This document shows, piece after piece, positions 1 to 7,534 of a stretch of 64,000 nt of DNA. Origin of the DNA: UBA4738 sp002413305 (GTDB lineage Bacteria > Actinomycetota > UBA4738); the NCBI GenBank assembly GCA_036847185.1, contig DAIUAM010000014.1, positions 1 to 64,000 on the forward strand, read 5' to 3'. Positions within the stretch are counted from its first letter, which is position 1. Every line of letters begins with the position of its first letter. A program made the translations under genes and the position numbers. The notes beneath the pieces were generated by a model. The model was not told the origin of the DNA. It saw nothing but the letters and a program-made list of their open reading frames with translations, and ran no database searches.

Positions 1-144
1 CAGGGCGAGGAGGCCGATGAGGGCGTAGGGGAGCAGGAGCCGCCAGGGGTTGCGGCCGCCGCCCGCTCCCTGGCCACCGCCGCTGCCACCGAAGTCGAAG
101 CCCTGCCAGCGCCCTCGCTTGCCGCTGCCGTTGTCGTTCGCCAT
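1..144 (-). CDS. Membrane protein N-terminus, possibly FtsH-like (partial)
   Basis: Only the first 48 codons are inside the window; the gene runs off the left edge on the minus strand. The ATG is at 144-142. The segment is polar and very Gly-rich (residues 18-31 are almost all Gly, Ser and Gln), then Asn-Pro-Trp-Arg leads into a hydrophobic stretch (about residues 36-48) that looks like a first transmembrane helix. A Gly-rich leader followed by a first membrane anchor is seen in some FtsH AAA proteases, but no ATPase or protease motif is visible, so that name is a guess. It is divergent from the sigR-like gene, with a perfect inverted repeat between them. Confidence 0.35.
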   Translation of the reverse strand, partial: MANDNGSGKRGRWQGFDFGGSGGGQGAGGGRNPWRLLLPYALIGLLAL

Positions 145-201
145 GCCGTGTCCCCGTCCTCATCCCCTGGCGGGCAGGCGCGCCCGCACGTACCTGTACA
201 T

Positions 202-223
202 GTTCCCACCGTCCGGTGGGAAC
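202..223. promoter_or_regulatory. Perfect 9-bp inverted repeat between divergent genes
   Basis: GTTCCCACC at 202-210 and its exact reverse complement GGTGGGAAC at 215-223 are separated by GTCC. It sits between the divergent membrane-protein gene and the sigR-like gene, so a two-way operator is the likely role. Each arm contains GGGAAC, the -35 type used by SigR/SigH sigma factors, but no matching GTT -10 is present at the usual spacing. Confidence 0.45.
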
Positions 224-286
224 GACCGTCACACCCCGGGCCGGCCTGTGGGGAAGGGAGCGGTAGGATTCCCCCGTGGGGACTCC

Positions 287-874
287 ATGAGCACGCCCGA
301 GCCCAACCGCGAGGGAGCGGCCGACCTCGAATCCCGGTTCGAACGCGACGCGTTGCCCCTCCTGAACGGGATGTATTCGGCCGCGTACCGGCTGACCCGC
401 AACGCGTCGGACGCCGAGGATCTCGTGCAGGAGACCTTCCTGCGGGCCTATCGAGGGTTCTCCCAGTTCCAGGCCGGGACGAACCTGAAGGCCTGGCTCT
501 ATCGGATCCTCATGAACACCTTTATCAACAGCTACCGCAAGAAGCAGCGCGAGCCCCAGACGATCTCCGACGACGAGGTCGAGGACTGGTACCTGTATTC
601 GAAGATGACCCAGGAGGGCCTGGAACCATCGGCCGAGACCAGCGTCATCGAGTCCCTGCCCGACGAGGACGTCCAGGAGGCGCTCGCCTCGCTTCCGGAG
701 CAGTTCCGGGTCGCCGTGCTGCTGGCCGACGTCGAAGGCTTCAGCTACAAGGAGATCGCCGAGATCACCGACGTGCCGATCGGAACCGTCATGTCGCGCC
801 TCCACCGGGGAAGAAAGGCTCTGGAGAAGAGGTTGTGGGATGTCGTGAGGGAGAGAGGTCTTGTCCGAGATTAG
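287..874 (+). CDS. sigR: ECF sigma factor, SigR/SigH type
   Basis: RNA polymerase sigma factor of the extracytoplasmic-function group, 195 aa. Region 2 is visible as RNASDAEDLVQETFLRAYRGF followed by LKAWLYRILMNTFINSYRKK, and region 4 as FSYKEIAEITDVPIGTVMSRLHRGRK near the C-terminus. The Phe-Ile-Asn-Ser-Tyr-Arg region and length match the SigR (Streptomyces)/SigH (Mycobacterium) disulfide-stress group. ATG 287 is chosen because the conserved domain starts shortly after it and in-frame upstream sequence is Pro-rich and not sigma-like. The next gene, an RsrA-like zinc anti-sigma factor, overlaps its end by 14 nt, as in sigR-rsrA operons. It probably controls thiol and oxidative stress genes. 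Confidence 0.88.
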   Translation: MSTPEPNREGAADLESRFERDALPLLNGMYSAAYRLTRNASDAEDLVQETFLRAYRGFSQFQAGTNLKAWLYRILMNTFINSYRKKQREPQTISDDEVEDWYLYSKMTQEGLEPSAETSVIESLPDEDVQEALASLPEQFRVAVLLADVEGFSYKEIAEITDVPIGTVMSRLHRGRKALEKRLWDVVRERGLVRD

Positions 875-1118
875 CTGCGACGACGTGCTGCACGAGATCG
901 AGCACTTCATCCATGGAGAACTCGATCCGGAGCGGTCGGCCACCCTCGCCGAGCATCTCGAAGGGTGCGCCCCATGCTTCCATCGGGCGGAGTTCCAGCG
1001 GAGGCTTCGGGACATCGTCCGCTCCAAGTGCCTCCAGCAGAAGACCCCCGAGCACCTGGTCCTCCGTATCCGTTCCGCCATCCGGTTCGAACGAACCGAC
1101 GGTCCTCCCGCTCTCTGA
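861..1118 (+). CDS. rsrA: Zinc-binding anti-sigma factor, RsrA-like
   Basis: 85 aa, TTG start at 861 inside the end of the sigma gene (overlap 14 nt), so translation is probably coupled. The Ser-Gly-rich SD GAGAGAGG lies just upstream. It has the ZAS signature His-x3-Cys-x2-Cys (HLEGCAPC) plus an N-terminal Cys (residue 6) and a later Cys in SKCLQQ. In RsrA these residues bind zinc, and disulfide formation under oxidative stress releases the sigma factor. The pairing with the preceding SigR-type sigma gene makes the assignment firm; the actual redox response is inferred from the family. Confidence 0.85.
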   Translation: MSEISCDDVLHEIEHFIHGELDPERSATLAEHLEGCAPCFHRAEFQRRLRDIVRSKCLQQKTPEHLVLRIRSAIRFERTDGPPAL

Positions 1119-1201
1119 CCGAGCGGCCCGCACCATCCTTTCTCCACAAGTTTCGTCGCGCGACGGAAACCCTGGGAGCCGCTCGCGCGAATAGACGGGT
1201 G

Positions 1202-1387
1202 ATGAAAGGAAGCCGTCCGGGCAAGCTACCTCCTCCGTCGCCCACCTCCCATACAGGAAGGGTCTGTGCCGCCCCGGGCTGTACGACGAAGCTCTCGATC
1301 TACAACCTGAGCGCCACGTGCTGGCAGCACAGCGACCTGGTCTTCCCGAACTACCGGGGGAAGCGGCTGGCGCCGAACAAAGCCTGA
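1202..1387 (+). CDS. Small Cys-rich conserved protein
   Basis: 61 aa, ATG at 1202. The C-terminal half has the pattern Cys-x3-Gly-Cys-x2-Lys-Leu-Ser-x-Tyr-Asn-x4-Cys-x2-His (VCAAPGCTTKLSIYNLSATC then WQH), which looks like a small zinc ribbon or treble-clef site made of three Cys and one His. Small actinobacterial proteins with this pattern are known only as hypothetical. It follows the sigR/rsrA pair in the same direction by about 80 nt. The function is unknown; DNA or RNA binding is possible from the zinc-like pattern. Confidence 0.6.
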   Translation: MKGSRPGKLPPPSPTSHTGRVCAAPGCTTKLSIYNLSATCWQHSDLVFPNYRGKRLAPNKA

Positions 1388-1442
1388 TCCTTTCCGTCCG
1401 GTTCGCGCGGCGGCCGGACCTGTCGATATCCTCCCGCTCGCC

Positions 1443-2765
1443 ATGTTCCGTTCCGTGCTGGTCGCCAACCGCGGCGAGATCGCCTGCCGGATCTTCCGTA
1501 CCTTTCGACGGTTGGGCGCCGAAGCCGTCGCCGTCTACTCGGACGCCGACGCGGGGGCGAAGCACGTCCGTGAGGCGGACCGGGCCTTCCGGATCGGCGA
1601 GTCGCCGGCCCCCGCTTCGTACCTCAACCCGGCGGCGATCGTGGACGCCGCACGCGAGGCGGGCGCGGATGCCGTCCACCCCGGGTACGGGTTTCTGGCC
1701 GAGAGCGCCATGTTCGCCCGGGCCTGCCTCGGTGCAGGGCTGGCGTGGATCGGACCGCCCCCCGAGGTTCTGGAGCTCACCGGCGACAAGGTGGCCGCGC
1801 GCAGGGCGTTCGCGGAGACCGACTTCCCGGTGCTTCCCGGCGCCGGGCCGTTCACCGAGCCCTTCGAAGCCGTCGCGGCGGCGGCGAGGATCGGCTACCC
1901 GCTGATGGTCAAGGCGGTCAGCGGCGGAGGCGGCATCGGGATGGGGATCGCCGGTGACGAGGCGCAGCTGGCGTCCGCGGTGGAGACCGCATCCACCCGT
2001 GGGGCGAGGTTCTTCGCTGACCCCAGCGTCTACGTCGAGCGCTACGTCCCGCACGCCCGCCACGTCGAGATCCAGATCCTCGCCGACGACCATCGGACCA
2101 TTCACCTGTACGAGCGGGAGTGTTCGGTCCAGCGACGCCATCAGAAGGTGATCGAAGAGACCCCGTCGCCCGCCCTGGACCGGGTGCTTCGTCATTCGAT
2201 GTGCGGGTCCGCCGTCCGATCGATGGAGAAGCTCGGCTACCGCGGCGCGGGAACCGTGGAGTGCGTCCTCACCCCCGAAGGCGAGTTCTTCTTCCTGGAG
2301 GTCAACGCCCGCATCCAGGTCGAACACCCCCTCACCGAGATCACGACCGGCGTGGACCTGGTCGAGGAGCAGCTCCGGATCGCCTCTGGAGAGGGGATGT
2401 CTCTGCCCGCCACGCCCGCCCGGCATGGCCACGGCATCGAGTTCCGGGTCTATGCCGAGGATCCTCGGACGTTTCTCCCCTCCCCGGGCCGGATCCACCG
2501 TCTGGAGTTCGACCTTCCCTTGGAGTCTTCACAGTGGCGGCTCGACTTCGGGTACGGCGCTGGCGATGACGTGCCGATGTTCTACGACCCCCTGATCGGC
2601 AAGGTGATCATCCACGCCGGGGACCGCGTCAACCTCTTCCAAACCTCCGTACTGGAGAAGCTGCACATCGAAGGCCTGAAGACGAACCTCCCGGCCTTGC
2701 TCGCTGTGTTTGCCGACGAGCGGTTCGTCTCCGGCGACTACGACACCGGGCTGCTCGGGAAGTAG
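1443..2765 (+). CDS. accC: Acyl-CoA carboxylase, biotin carboxylase subunit
   Basis: 440 aa, the length of a stand-alone biotin carboxylase without a carrier domain. It charges the biotin of a carrier protein with bicarbonate using ATP. Visible features are the N-terminal VLVANRGEIACRI motif, HPGYGFLAE, the ATP-grasp Lys117 and Lys157, RHVEIQ, CSVQRRHQKVIEE, and the active-site loop EVNARIQVEHPLTE, then Arg335 in FRVYAEDP. The glycine loop reads GGGGIGM, with Ile where the E. coli enzyme has Arg and relatives often Lys. The carboxyltransferase (4069) and a 70-aa biotin carrier (7307) lie downstream, so this is a three-component acyl-CoA carboxylase. The substrate (propionyl-, methylcrotonyl- or another CoA) cannot be read from this subunit. 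Confidence 0.92.
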   Translation: MFRSVLVANRGEIACRIFRTFRRLGAEAVAVYSDADAGAKHVREADRAFRIGESPAPASYLNPAAIVDAAREAGADAVHPGYGFLAESAMFARACLGAGLAWIGPPPEVLELTGDKVAARRAFAETDFPVLPGAGPFTEPFEAVAAAARIGYPLMVKAVSGGGGIGMGIAGDEAQLASAVETASTRGARFFADPSVYVERYVPHARHVEIQILADDHRTIHLYERECSVQRRHQKVIEETPSPALDRVLRHSMCGSAVRSMEKLGYRGAGTVECVLTPEGEFFFLEVNARIQVEHPLTEITTGVDLVEEQLRIASGEGMSLPATPARHGHGIEFRVYAEDPRTFLPSPGRIHRLEFDLPLESSQWRLDFGYGAGDDVPMFYDPLIGKVIIHAGDRVNLFQTSVLEKLHIEGLKTNLPALLAVFADERFVSGDYDTGLLGK

Positions 2766-2778
2766 GCTCGGCGCAGCC

Positions 2779-3564
2779 ATGGCACCCGAAGCGGTCCGCT
2801 ACGAGACGATGGGATCCGCCGCTCGGCTGACCATCGACCGGGAGGAGCGGCGCAACACGCTGTCGGACGAAGTGGTCGACGGCATCCTCGACGGACTGGG
2901 ACGCGCGGCCGGCGACACGGACGTCCGATGCGTCGTCCTGACGGGCGCCGGGGACCGGGCCTTCTGTGCGGGCGGCGACCTGGCAGGGAACCTCGCGCCG
3001 GACCAGGGCCGCGCCTCGTCCCACGACCGTGGGGACCGGGTGGCCACGCTGCTCCGAACCCTGGCCGAACACCCCCAGCCCGTGGTGGCCCGTGTGAACG
3101 GCGTCGCGCTGGCCGGGGGGTTCGGCCTGATGTTGGGATGCGACCTGGCCGTGGCGGCCGACGACGTCCAGGTCGGGACGCCGGAGATCAACCTTGGCCT
3201 GTGGCCCTACCTGATCAGCGCGGTGATCGCACGGAACGTGCCCCGGAAGATCGCCATGGAGATGATGCTGACCGGTCGCCGCTGGAGCGCCGCGGAGGCC
3301 GAACGCTGGGGGATGGTGAACCGGACGGCCCCGCGGGCCGAGCTCGACACGGCTGTGGACGAGTTGGTCGAGGAGCTCGCCTCGAAGAGTCCCCTCATCC
3401 TCCGGCTGGGCAAGGAGTCCTTCCACCGCGCCCAGGACATGTCCTTCGACGACGCGCTGGCCTACCTGGGTTCGATGCTCACGCGCAACCTCGAGACCGA
3501 GGACGTCGCGGAGGGCGTGAGCGCGTTCTTCGCGAGGCGGAAGCCCGAGTGGAAAGGCCGCTGA
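2779..3564 (+). CDS. Enoyl-CoA hydratase/isomerase (crotonase fold)
   Basis: 261 aa, ATG at 2779, 13 nt after accC. Crotonase-superfamily protein with the oxyanion-hole segments GDRAFCAGGDL and GVALAGGFGLMLGCDLAVAADD. Of the two acid residues of true hydratases, the one in TPEINLGLWP is present, while the one after the GGxxxE position is replaced by Gly, so it may be a hydratase with altered mechanism, an isomerase or a CoA hydrolase. Its position between biotin carboxylase and carboxyltransferase suggests it acts on the carboxylated CoA ester, for example as a methylglutaconyl-CoA hydratase-like enzyme in leucine-type degradation. The exact substrate is inference. Confidence 0.85.
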   Translation: MAPEAVRYETMGSAARLTIDREERRNTLSDEVVDGILDGLGRAAGDTDVRCVVLTGAGDRAFCAGGDLAGNLAPDQGRASSHDRGDRVATLLRTLAEHPQPVVARVNGVALAGGFGLMLGCDLAVAADDVQVGTPEINLGLWPYLISAVIARNVPRKIAMEMMLTGRRWSAAEAERWGMVNRTAPRAELDTAVDELVEELASKSPLILRLGKESFHRAQDMSFDDALAYLGSMLTRNLETEDVAEGVSAFFARRKPEWKGR

Positions 3565-3992
3565 GCCGCTTCGAGGTGCCCAGCCGGACCGGCCGGTTCG
3601 TCGCCTATGGCCTGTTCGGGTGGTGCGCGGAGGTGCTGTTCTCCGGCCTGCACGACTTCGCTCGGGCGCGCGACCTCCGGCTGCCGTCGCGGACCAGCCT
3701 ATGGATGTTCCCGATCTACGGGATGCTCTTGCCGATGTTCGAGCCACTCCACGACGCCATGCGGGACCGGGTTCCGGCGCCGTTGCGTGGGGCGGTGTAC
3801 GCGGCAGGGTTCTTCGGCGTGGAGTACACGACCGGCTGGCTACTGCGCACGGCGATCGGCCAGGCGCCGTGGGACTACTCGTACGCCAGGCGCCAGCTCC
3901 ACGGGCTCATCCGATTCGACTACGCGCCGCTGTGGGGACTTGCCGGCCTGGCCCTGGAGCCGGTGCACGACGTGCTGACCGGCCGGCGGTAG
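3549..3992 (+). CDS. Putative membrane protein of the ABC-transporter type IV family (PF06541-like)
   Basis: About 147 aa from GTG 3549, which overlaps the end of the crotonase gene by 16 nt; GTG 3576 is an alternative. Recognisable features are YGLFGWCAEVLFSGLHD near the N-terminus, TSLWMFPIYGMLLPMFEPLHD, GVEYTTGWLLR and WDYSY, the pattern of small four-helix proteins assigned to the putative type IV ABC transporter family (CmpB-like). Three to four membrane segments are likely. No ATPase partner is adjacent, so a transport role is unproven. It sits inside the CoA-ester operon but has no obvious link to it. Confidence 0.7.
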   Translation: MERPLSRFEVPSRTGRFVAYGLFGWCAEVLFSGLHDFARARDLRLPSRTSLWMFPIYGMLLPMFEPLHDAMRDRVPAPLRGAVYAAGFFGVEYTTGWLLRTAIGQAPWDYSYARRQLHGLIRFDYAPLWGLAGLALEPVHDVLTGRR

Positions 3993-4068
3993 CATTCGGA
4001 CAGGCGGGCCCGGGCAAGCATCGGGAGGGACGCTTCCGGCGAAGGGCCCCCGAGGAGGTCGAGCCGCC

Positions 4069-5685
4069 ATGGCCGAGGAAGCCGCGCCACCCGAGCACTC
4101 CGGCGTCACCTATACCTACCAGGGCCCGGACCTTCGCGGCCACGCCGAACAGCTCCGGCAGAAGCGGGCCGAATTCCTGGGCATGGGCGGCCCCGAGCGG
4201 GTGGCGAAGCAGCACGCCGACGGCAAGCTCACCGTCCGCGAGCGCCTGGAGCTGCTGTTCGACCCGGGCTCTTTCACCGAGTTCTCGCTGCTCGCGCACC
4301 ATCAAGCCGGGACGCCGTCGATGCAAGGGAAGTTCACCCCGGCCGACGGCTGCGTGACGGGCATCGGCAAGATCGAGGGCCGCCGGGCGGCGGTGATCGC
4401 CTATGACTTCACCGTGATGGCCGGCTCGCTGGGCATGGTGGGCGAGTTGAAGGCCACCAGGATGCGCGAGCTGGCGCTGCGCGAACGCATCCCAGTGGTA
4501 TGGCTGATCGACTCGGCCGGTGCGCGGATCCAGGAGGCGAGCGGGTCCATGTTCGCCCGGACCGGCGACCTGTTCCGCGAGCAGGTCCTCATGAGCGGCG
4601 TGGTCCCGCAGGTCGCGGCCATGATGGGGCCGGGCGCGGCGGGTACCGCGTACATCCCCGGCCTGGCCGACTTCGTGCCGATGGTCAAGGGGACCTCGCA
4701 CATGGCGCTCGGCGGGCCGCCGCTGGTCAAGGCCGCCGTCGGGGAGGACGTCACCGCCGAGGAGATGGGCGGGAGCGCCGTACACACGAAGGTGAGTGGC
4801 GTGGCCGACCTCGAGGTGGCGGACGACCGCGAGTGCCTGGCGACCGTCCGCAAGTACCTCGGGTACTTCCCGTCTTCGAACCTGGCGCCGCCACCTCGCG
4901 TGGACGCCGTCGATCCGGTCGAGCGCCGGTGCGAGGAGCTCTACGACATCGTCCCCGCCAACCCGCGGCACGCGTACGACATGCGCAAGATCGTCAAGGT
5001 GCTGGCGGACGACGGCGACTTCTTCCCGATGAAGCCCGAATGGGCTCGAAATCTGGTCACGGGGTTCGCGCGCTTCGGCGGGCGGCCGGCGGGGATCGTG
5101 GCGAACCAACCGATGATGCTGGGCGGCGCGCTCGACGTGAATGCGGCGGACAAGGCTGCGCGGTTCGTGTGGCTGTGCGACGCGTTCAACATCCCGCTGG
5201 TGTTCCTGATGGACTGCCCGGGCTTCCTGGTCGGCTCGGCGGTCGAGAAGCAGGGCATCATCCGCCACGGCGCGAAGATGCTGTTCGCCGTCGCGGAGGC
5301 GACGGTGCCGAAGCTGACCGTGGTGCTCCGCAAGGGGTATGGAGCCGGCTACTACGTGATGAACGGCCGGGCCTATGAGCCCGACCTGATCGTCGGCTGG
5401 CCGAGCGCCGAGATCTCGGTCATGGGACCGGAGGGCGCGGTGAACATCATCTTCCGCAGGCAGATCGAATCCGCCGGAGACCGGTCGGCCCAGGACGCAG
5501 TCCGCAACCAGCTGGTCGCCGGGATCCGGGAACAGATCGGCGCCTACATCGCCGCCGGCTGGTCCTTCCTCGACGATCTCATCGATCCCGCCGACACGCG
5601 TTCGACGATCATCCGCGGCCTCGAGATCGGCGAGTCGAAGAAGGTCGAACGCCCCTGGCGCAAGCACGGTGTGCTGCCGGTCTGA
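4069..5685 (+). CDS. accD: Acyl-CoA carboxylase, carboxyltransferase subunit
   Basis: 538 aa, ATG at 4069. Transfers carboxyl from carboxybiotin to an acyl-CoA. The two crotonase-like halves are both visible: the N-terminal half has KLTVRERLELLFDPGSF, GRRAAVIAYDFTVMAGSLG and WLIDSAGARIQEA; the C-terminal half has GIVANQPMMLGGALD, FLMDCPGFLVG and RKGYGAGYYVMNGR, followed by WPSAEISVMGPEGAVNI. The length is typical of propionyl-/methylcrotonyl-CoA carboxylase beta subunits (AccD1/PccB group), not bacterial AccA+AccD. It pairs with accC (1443) and the carrier at 7307. The predicted pathway is branched-chain or odd-chain acyl-CoA breakdown. Confidence 0.92.
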   Translation: MAEEAAPPEHSGVTYTYQGPDLRGHAEQLRQKRAEFLGMGGPERVAKQHADGKLTVRERLELLFDPGSFTEFSLLAHHQAGTPSMQGKFTPADGCVTGIGKIEGRRAAVIAYDFTVMAGSLGMVGELKATRMRELALRERIPVVWLIDSAGARIQEASGSMFARTGDLFREQVLMSGVVPQVAAMMGPGAAGTAYIPGLADFVPMVKGTSHMALGGPPLVKAAVGEDVTAEEMGGSAVHTKVSGVADLEVADDRECLATVRKYLGYFPSSNLAPPPRVDAVDPVERRCEELYDIVPANPRHAYDMRKIVKVLADDGDFFPMKPEWARNLVTGFARFGGRPAGIVANQPMMLGGALDVNAADKAARFVWLCDAFNIPLVFLMDCPGFLVGSAVEKQGIIRHGAKMLFAVAEATVPKLTVVLRKGYGAGYYVMNGRAYEPDLIVGWPSAEISVMGPEGAVNIIFRRQIESAGDRSAQDAVRNQLVAGIREQIGAYIAAGWSFLDDLIDPADTRSTIIRGLEIGESKKVERPWRKHGVLPV

Positions 5686-5693
5686 GGAGACCG
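5678..5693 (+). terminator. Short hairpin at the accD stop codon
   Basis: CGGTCT (5678-5683), loop GAGG, AGACCG (5688-5693): a perfect 6-bp stem overlapping the stop codon, with no T tract after it. It may mark a weak termination or processing site before the selenoprotein gene. Confidence 0.3.
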
Positions 5694-5786
5694 TGCCCTG
5701 CGCTCTCCCGTGACACGGCGCAACCGAGCTTCCTCGTTTCTCGCTCAACGGGTGATTGTGAGGGGCCGGGTGTTGAAGTCAAGGAG

Positions 5787-5808
5787 AACCGGTCCGACGG
5801 GGCCGGTT
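5787..5808 (+). terminator. Hairpin in the accD-selenoprotein gap
   Basis: AACCGGTCC, loop GACG, GGGCCGGTT form a 9-bp stem with one T-G wobble (5787-5795 with 5800-5808). There is no T run. It could be a non-canonical terminator or an mRNA stabilising stem 45 nt before the next ATG. Confidence 0.35.
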
Positions 5809-5853
5809 GAGGTCAGGGCGTCAGTGCAGCGCCAGCCTCGTATCCTTGCCCGC

Positions 5854-6420
5854 ATGCCCAAACCCGAGGTCGGTGACCGCGCGCCCGATCACGCCGTGCT
5901 CGACGCCGGAGGACGCGAGGTCATGCTTTCGTCCTTCTGGAGGGAGCGGCCCGTCGTGGCGGCGTTCCTGCGCCATTACGGCTGAAGCTTCTGCCAGGAG
6001 CATGCCGTGCAGTTGCGCGGCGATGGTTCGAAGTTCACGCGGGCTGGTGGTCGGGTCGTCCTGATCGGGCTCGGGGCACCGGCCCGCGCGGAGTGGTTCT
6101 GCGAGGAGCGGAAGCTGAAGCCGTTCGTCTGCACCAGCGACCCGGGAAACGCGGCGCACCGCGCTTACGGGCTCAAGCGAGGATCCCTCCGGCAGGTCAT
6201 GGGCCCGCGGGTCTACTTCGGATGGGCGAAGGCACGTGTCCTGTCCGACATCCCCACGCCGAGCTGGAAGCCGGGCGAGGACATCATGCAGATGCCGGGC
6301 ACGTTCGTCATCGACACCAAAGGGATCGTGCGGTACGCGCACCGGAACCGGGATGTGACCGATAATCCGCCGAACGGACCGATCCTCGAACTCCTACACC
6401 GGTTGAAGGGGAAGACGTGA
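5854..6420 (+). CDS. Peroxiredoxin-like selenoprotein (UxxC), UGA read as Sec
   Basis: 188 aa if the in-frame TGA at 5983-5985 is read as selenocysteine (Sec44). Upstream of it is AAFLRHYG, downstream SFCQEHAVQL, so the active site reads Sec-Ser-Phe-Cys, replacing the Cys-x-x-Cys of AhpC/TSA-type (PRXL2/SelL-related) redox proteins, whose usual text is FLRHFGCxFCxE. The same frame stays open for 144 codons after the TGA and holds the rest of the fold (TFVIDTKGIVRYAHRNRDVTDNPP). A 7-bp hairpin of bacterial SECIS geometry follows the UGA. The start is ATG 5854. Its end overlaps the BKACE gene as GTGA. It probably reduces peroxides or disulfides in the cytosol. The alternative is a Cys-to-stop nonsense mutation. 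Confidence 0.85.
6004..6021 (+). promoter_or_regulatory. Candidate bacterial SECIS element
   Basis: GCCGTGC (6004-6010), loop AGTT, GCGCGGC (6015-6021): a 7-bp stem with one T-G pair. The loop starts 26 nt after the in-frame TGA, inside the 16-37 nt window of bacterial SECIS elements, and carries G followed by U, the pair SelB contacts in known elements. Confidence 0.7.
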
Positions 6421-7304
6421 CCGTCGACGAACCCTGCATCATCACCTGCGCCGTCTCGGGTGCCGTCGCGAACAAGGACCAATGCGCGGCTATCCCCTAC
6501 ACACCGGAGGAATACGGGAAGGAGATCCGGAGGGCGCGCGACGCCGGCGCGTCGATGGTCCACATCCACGCCCGCGAGCCGAACGGCGCCCCCACCGTCA
6601 AGCCCGAGCACTACAAGGCGATCACGCAGGCCATCCTCGCCGAGACCCCGGATATCATCATCAACTACTCGACCGGCTGGGTCGGCCTGCCCATGAAGGA
6701 CCGGGTCGCCCACATCACCGAGCTCCGGCCCGAGATCGGCGCGCTGAACATGGGCTCGATGAACTACGCGAAATACAGCCCGAGGCGGAAGGGTTTCGTG
6801 TTCAACTTCGTCTTCGAGAACCGCTTCGAGGACATCATCTTCCTGCTGGAGCAGATGAACAAGGCCGGCGTGAAGCCCGAGTGCGAGTGCTTCGACGTCG
6901 GCCACGTCGAATCGGTCGAACCGCTCATCGACCTCGGCGTCCTCACCACGCCCATCCAGTTCTCGCTCATCCACGGGGTGCTCGGCGGGATCAGCGCCAC
7001 CGCCCGGAACCTCGCCCACATGTCGAGCGTGGTGCCTGACCGGTGCACGTGGGGCATGATCGCCGTCAGCCGGGACCAGTGGATGATGGCCGGGGCCTCG
7101 GCCGCGCTGGGCGGCAACGTCCGGGTCGGCCTGGAGGACAACTTCTACCTTCCGTCCGGGGACATGGTCGCCAGCAACGGCGAGCTGGTCGAAGCGGCCG
7201 CCCAGATCGTCCGCATGCAGGGCCGCGAGGTCGCCGAGCCGGCCCGGGCCCGTGAGCTGTTGTCGCTCCCGGCCGAGCCCGACCGCTCGAAGGTCCTCGC
7301 CTGA
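6417..7304 (+). CDS. BKACE-family 3-keto-5-aminohexanoate cleavage-type enzyme
   Basis: 295 aa, GTG 6417 overlapping the preceding stop by 4 nt (GTGA). Member of the beta-keto acid cleavage enzyme family (DUF849/BKACE), which condenses a beta-keto acid with acetyl-CoA and cleaves it to acetoacetate and a new acyl-CoA. The zinc ligands are visible as His49 and His51 in MVHIHAREP and Glu240 in VRVGLEDNFY; GALNMGSMN and FSLIHGVLGG are also typical. BKACE enzymes act on varied substrates, so the true substrate is unknown. Overlap with the selenoprotein gene and the carboxylase operon suggests work on a keto acid made in the same pathway. Confidence 0.88.
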   Translation: MTVDEPCIITCAVSGAVANKDQCAAIPYTPEEYGKEIRRARDAGASMVHIHAREPNGAPTVKPEHYKAITQAILAETPDIIINYSTGWVGLPMKDRVAHITELRPEIGALNMGSMNYAKYSPRRKGFVFNFVFENRFEDIIFLLEQMNKAGVKPECECFDVGHVESVEPLIDLGVLTTPIQFSLIHGVLGGISATARNLAHMSSVVPDRCTWGMIAVSRDQWMMAGASAALGGNVRVGLEDNFYLPSGDMVASNGELVEAAAQIVRMQGREVAEPARARELLSLPAEPDRSKVLA

Positions 7305-7306
7305 CC

Positions 7307-7519
7307 GTGGCCGAGGTCCTCGCCGAGATGGTGGCCAACGTCTGGAAGGTCGTCGCCGCGCCGGGCGACCGGGTCGAAGCGGGCGACTTCCTGGTCATCC
7401 TCGAATCCATGAAGATGGAGATCCCGGTCGAGGCGCCGCTGGCCGGCCTCGTGAAGGAGGTTCGGGTCGCGGAGGGCGGCGTCGTCCAGGAGGGCGACGT
7501 GATCGCCGTCGTCGAGTAG
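7307..7519 (+). CDS. accB: Biotin carrier protein of acyl-CoA carboxylase
   Basis: 70 aa, GTG start two nt after the BKACE stop. The whole protein is one biotinyl domain: ESMKMEIPV contains the Lys36 that is biotinylated, and the C-terminus is EGDVIAVVE. It lacks the Pro/Ala-rich linker of larger AccB proteins. It supplies the carboxybiotin shuttled between the AccC (1443) and AccD (4069) subunits, which explains why the AccC protein has no carrier domain of its own. Small free carriers of this type are common in actinobacterial acyl-CoA carboxylases. Confidence 0.9.
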   Translation: MAEVLAEMVANVWKVVAAPGDRVEAGDFLVILESMKMEIPVEAPLAGLVKEVRVAEGGVVQEGDVIAVVE

Positions 7520-7534
7520 CGCGGGAGGCTCGCG

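Noticed and set aside
3907..5748. 613-codon minus-strand frame over accD
   Set aside because: Antisense shadow of the carboxyltransferase; no domain.
5983..5985. Nonsense mutation or pseudogene as explanation for the TGA
   Set aside because: The downstream frame keeps a conserved domain and overlaps the next start codon, and a SECIS-type hairpin follows; kept only as an alternative.
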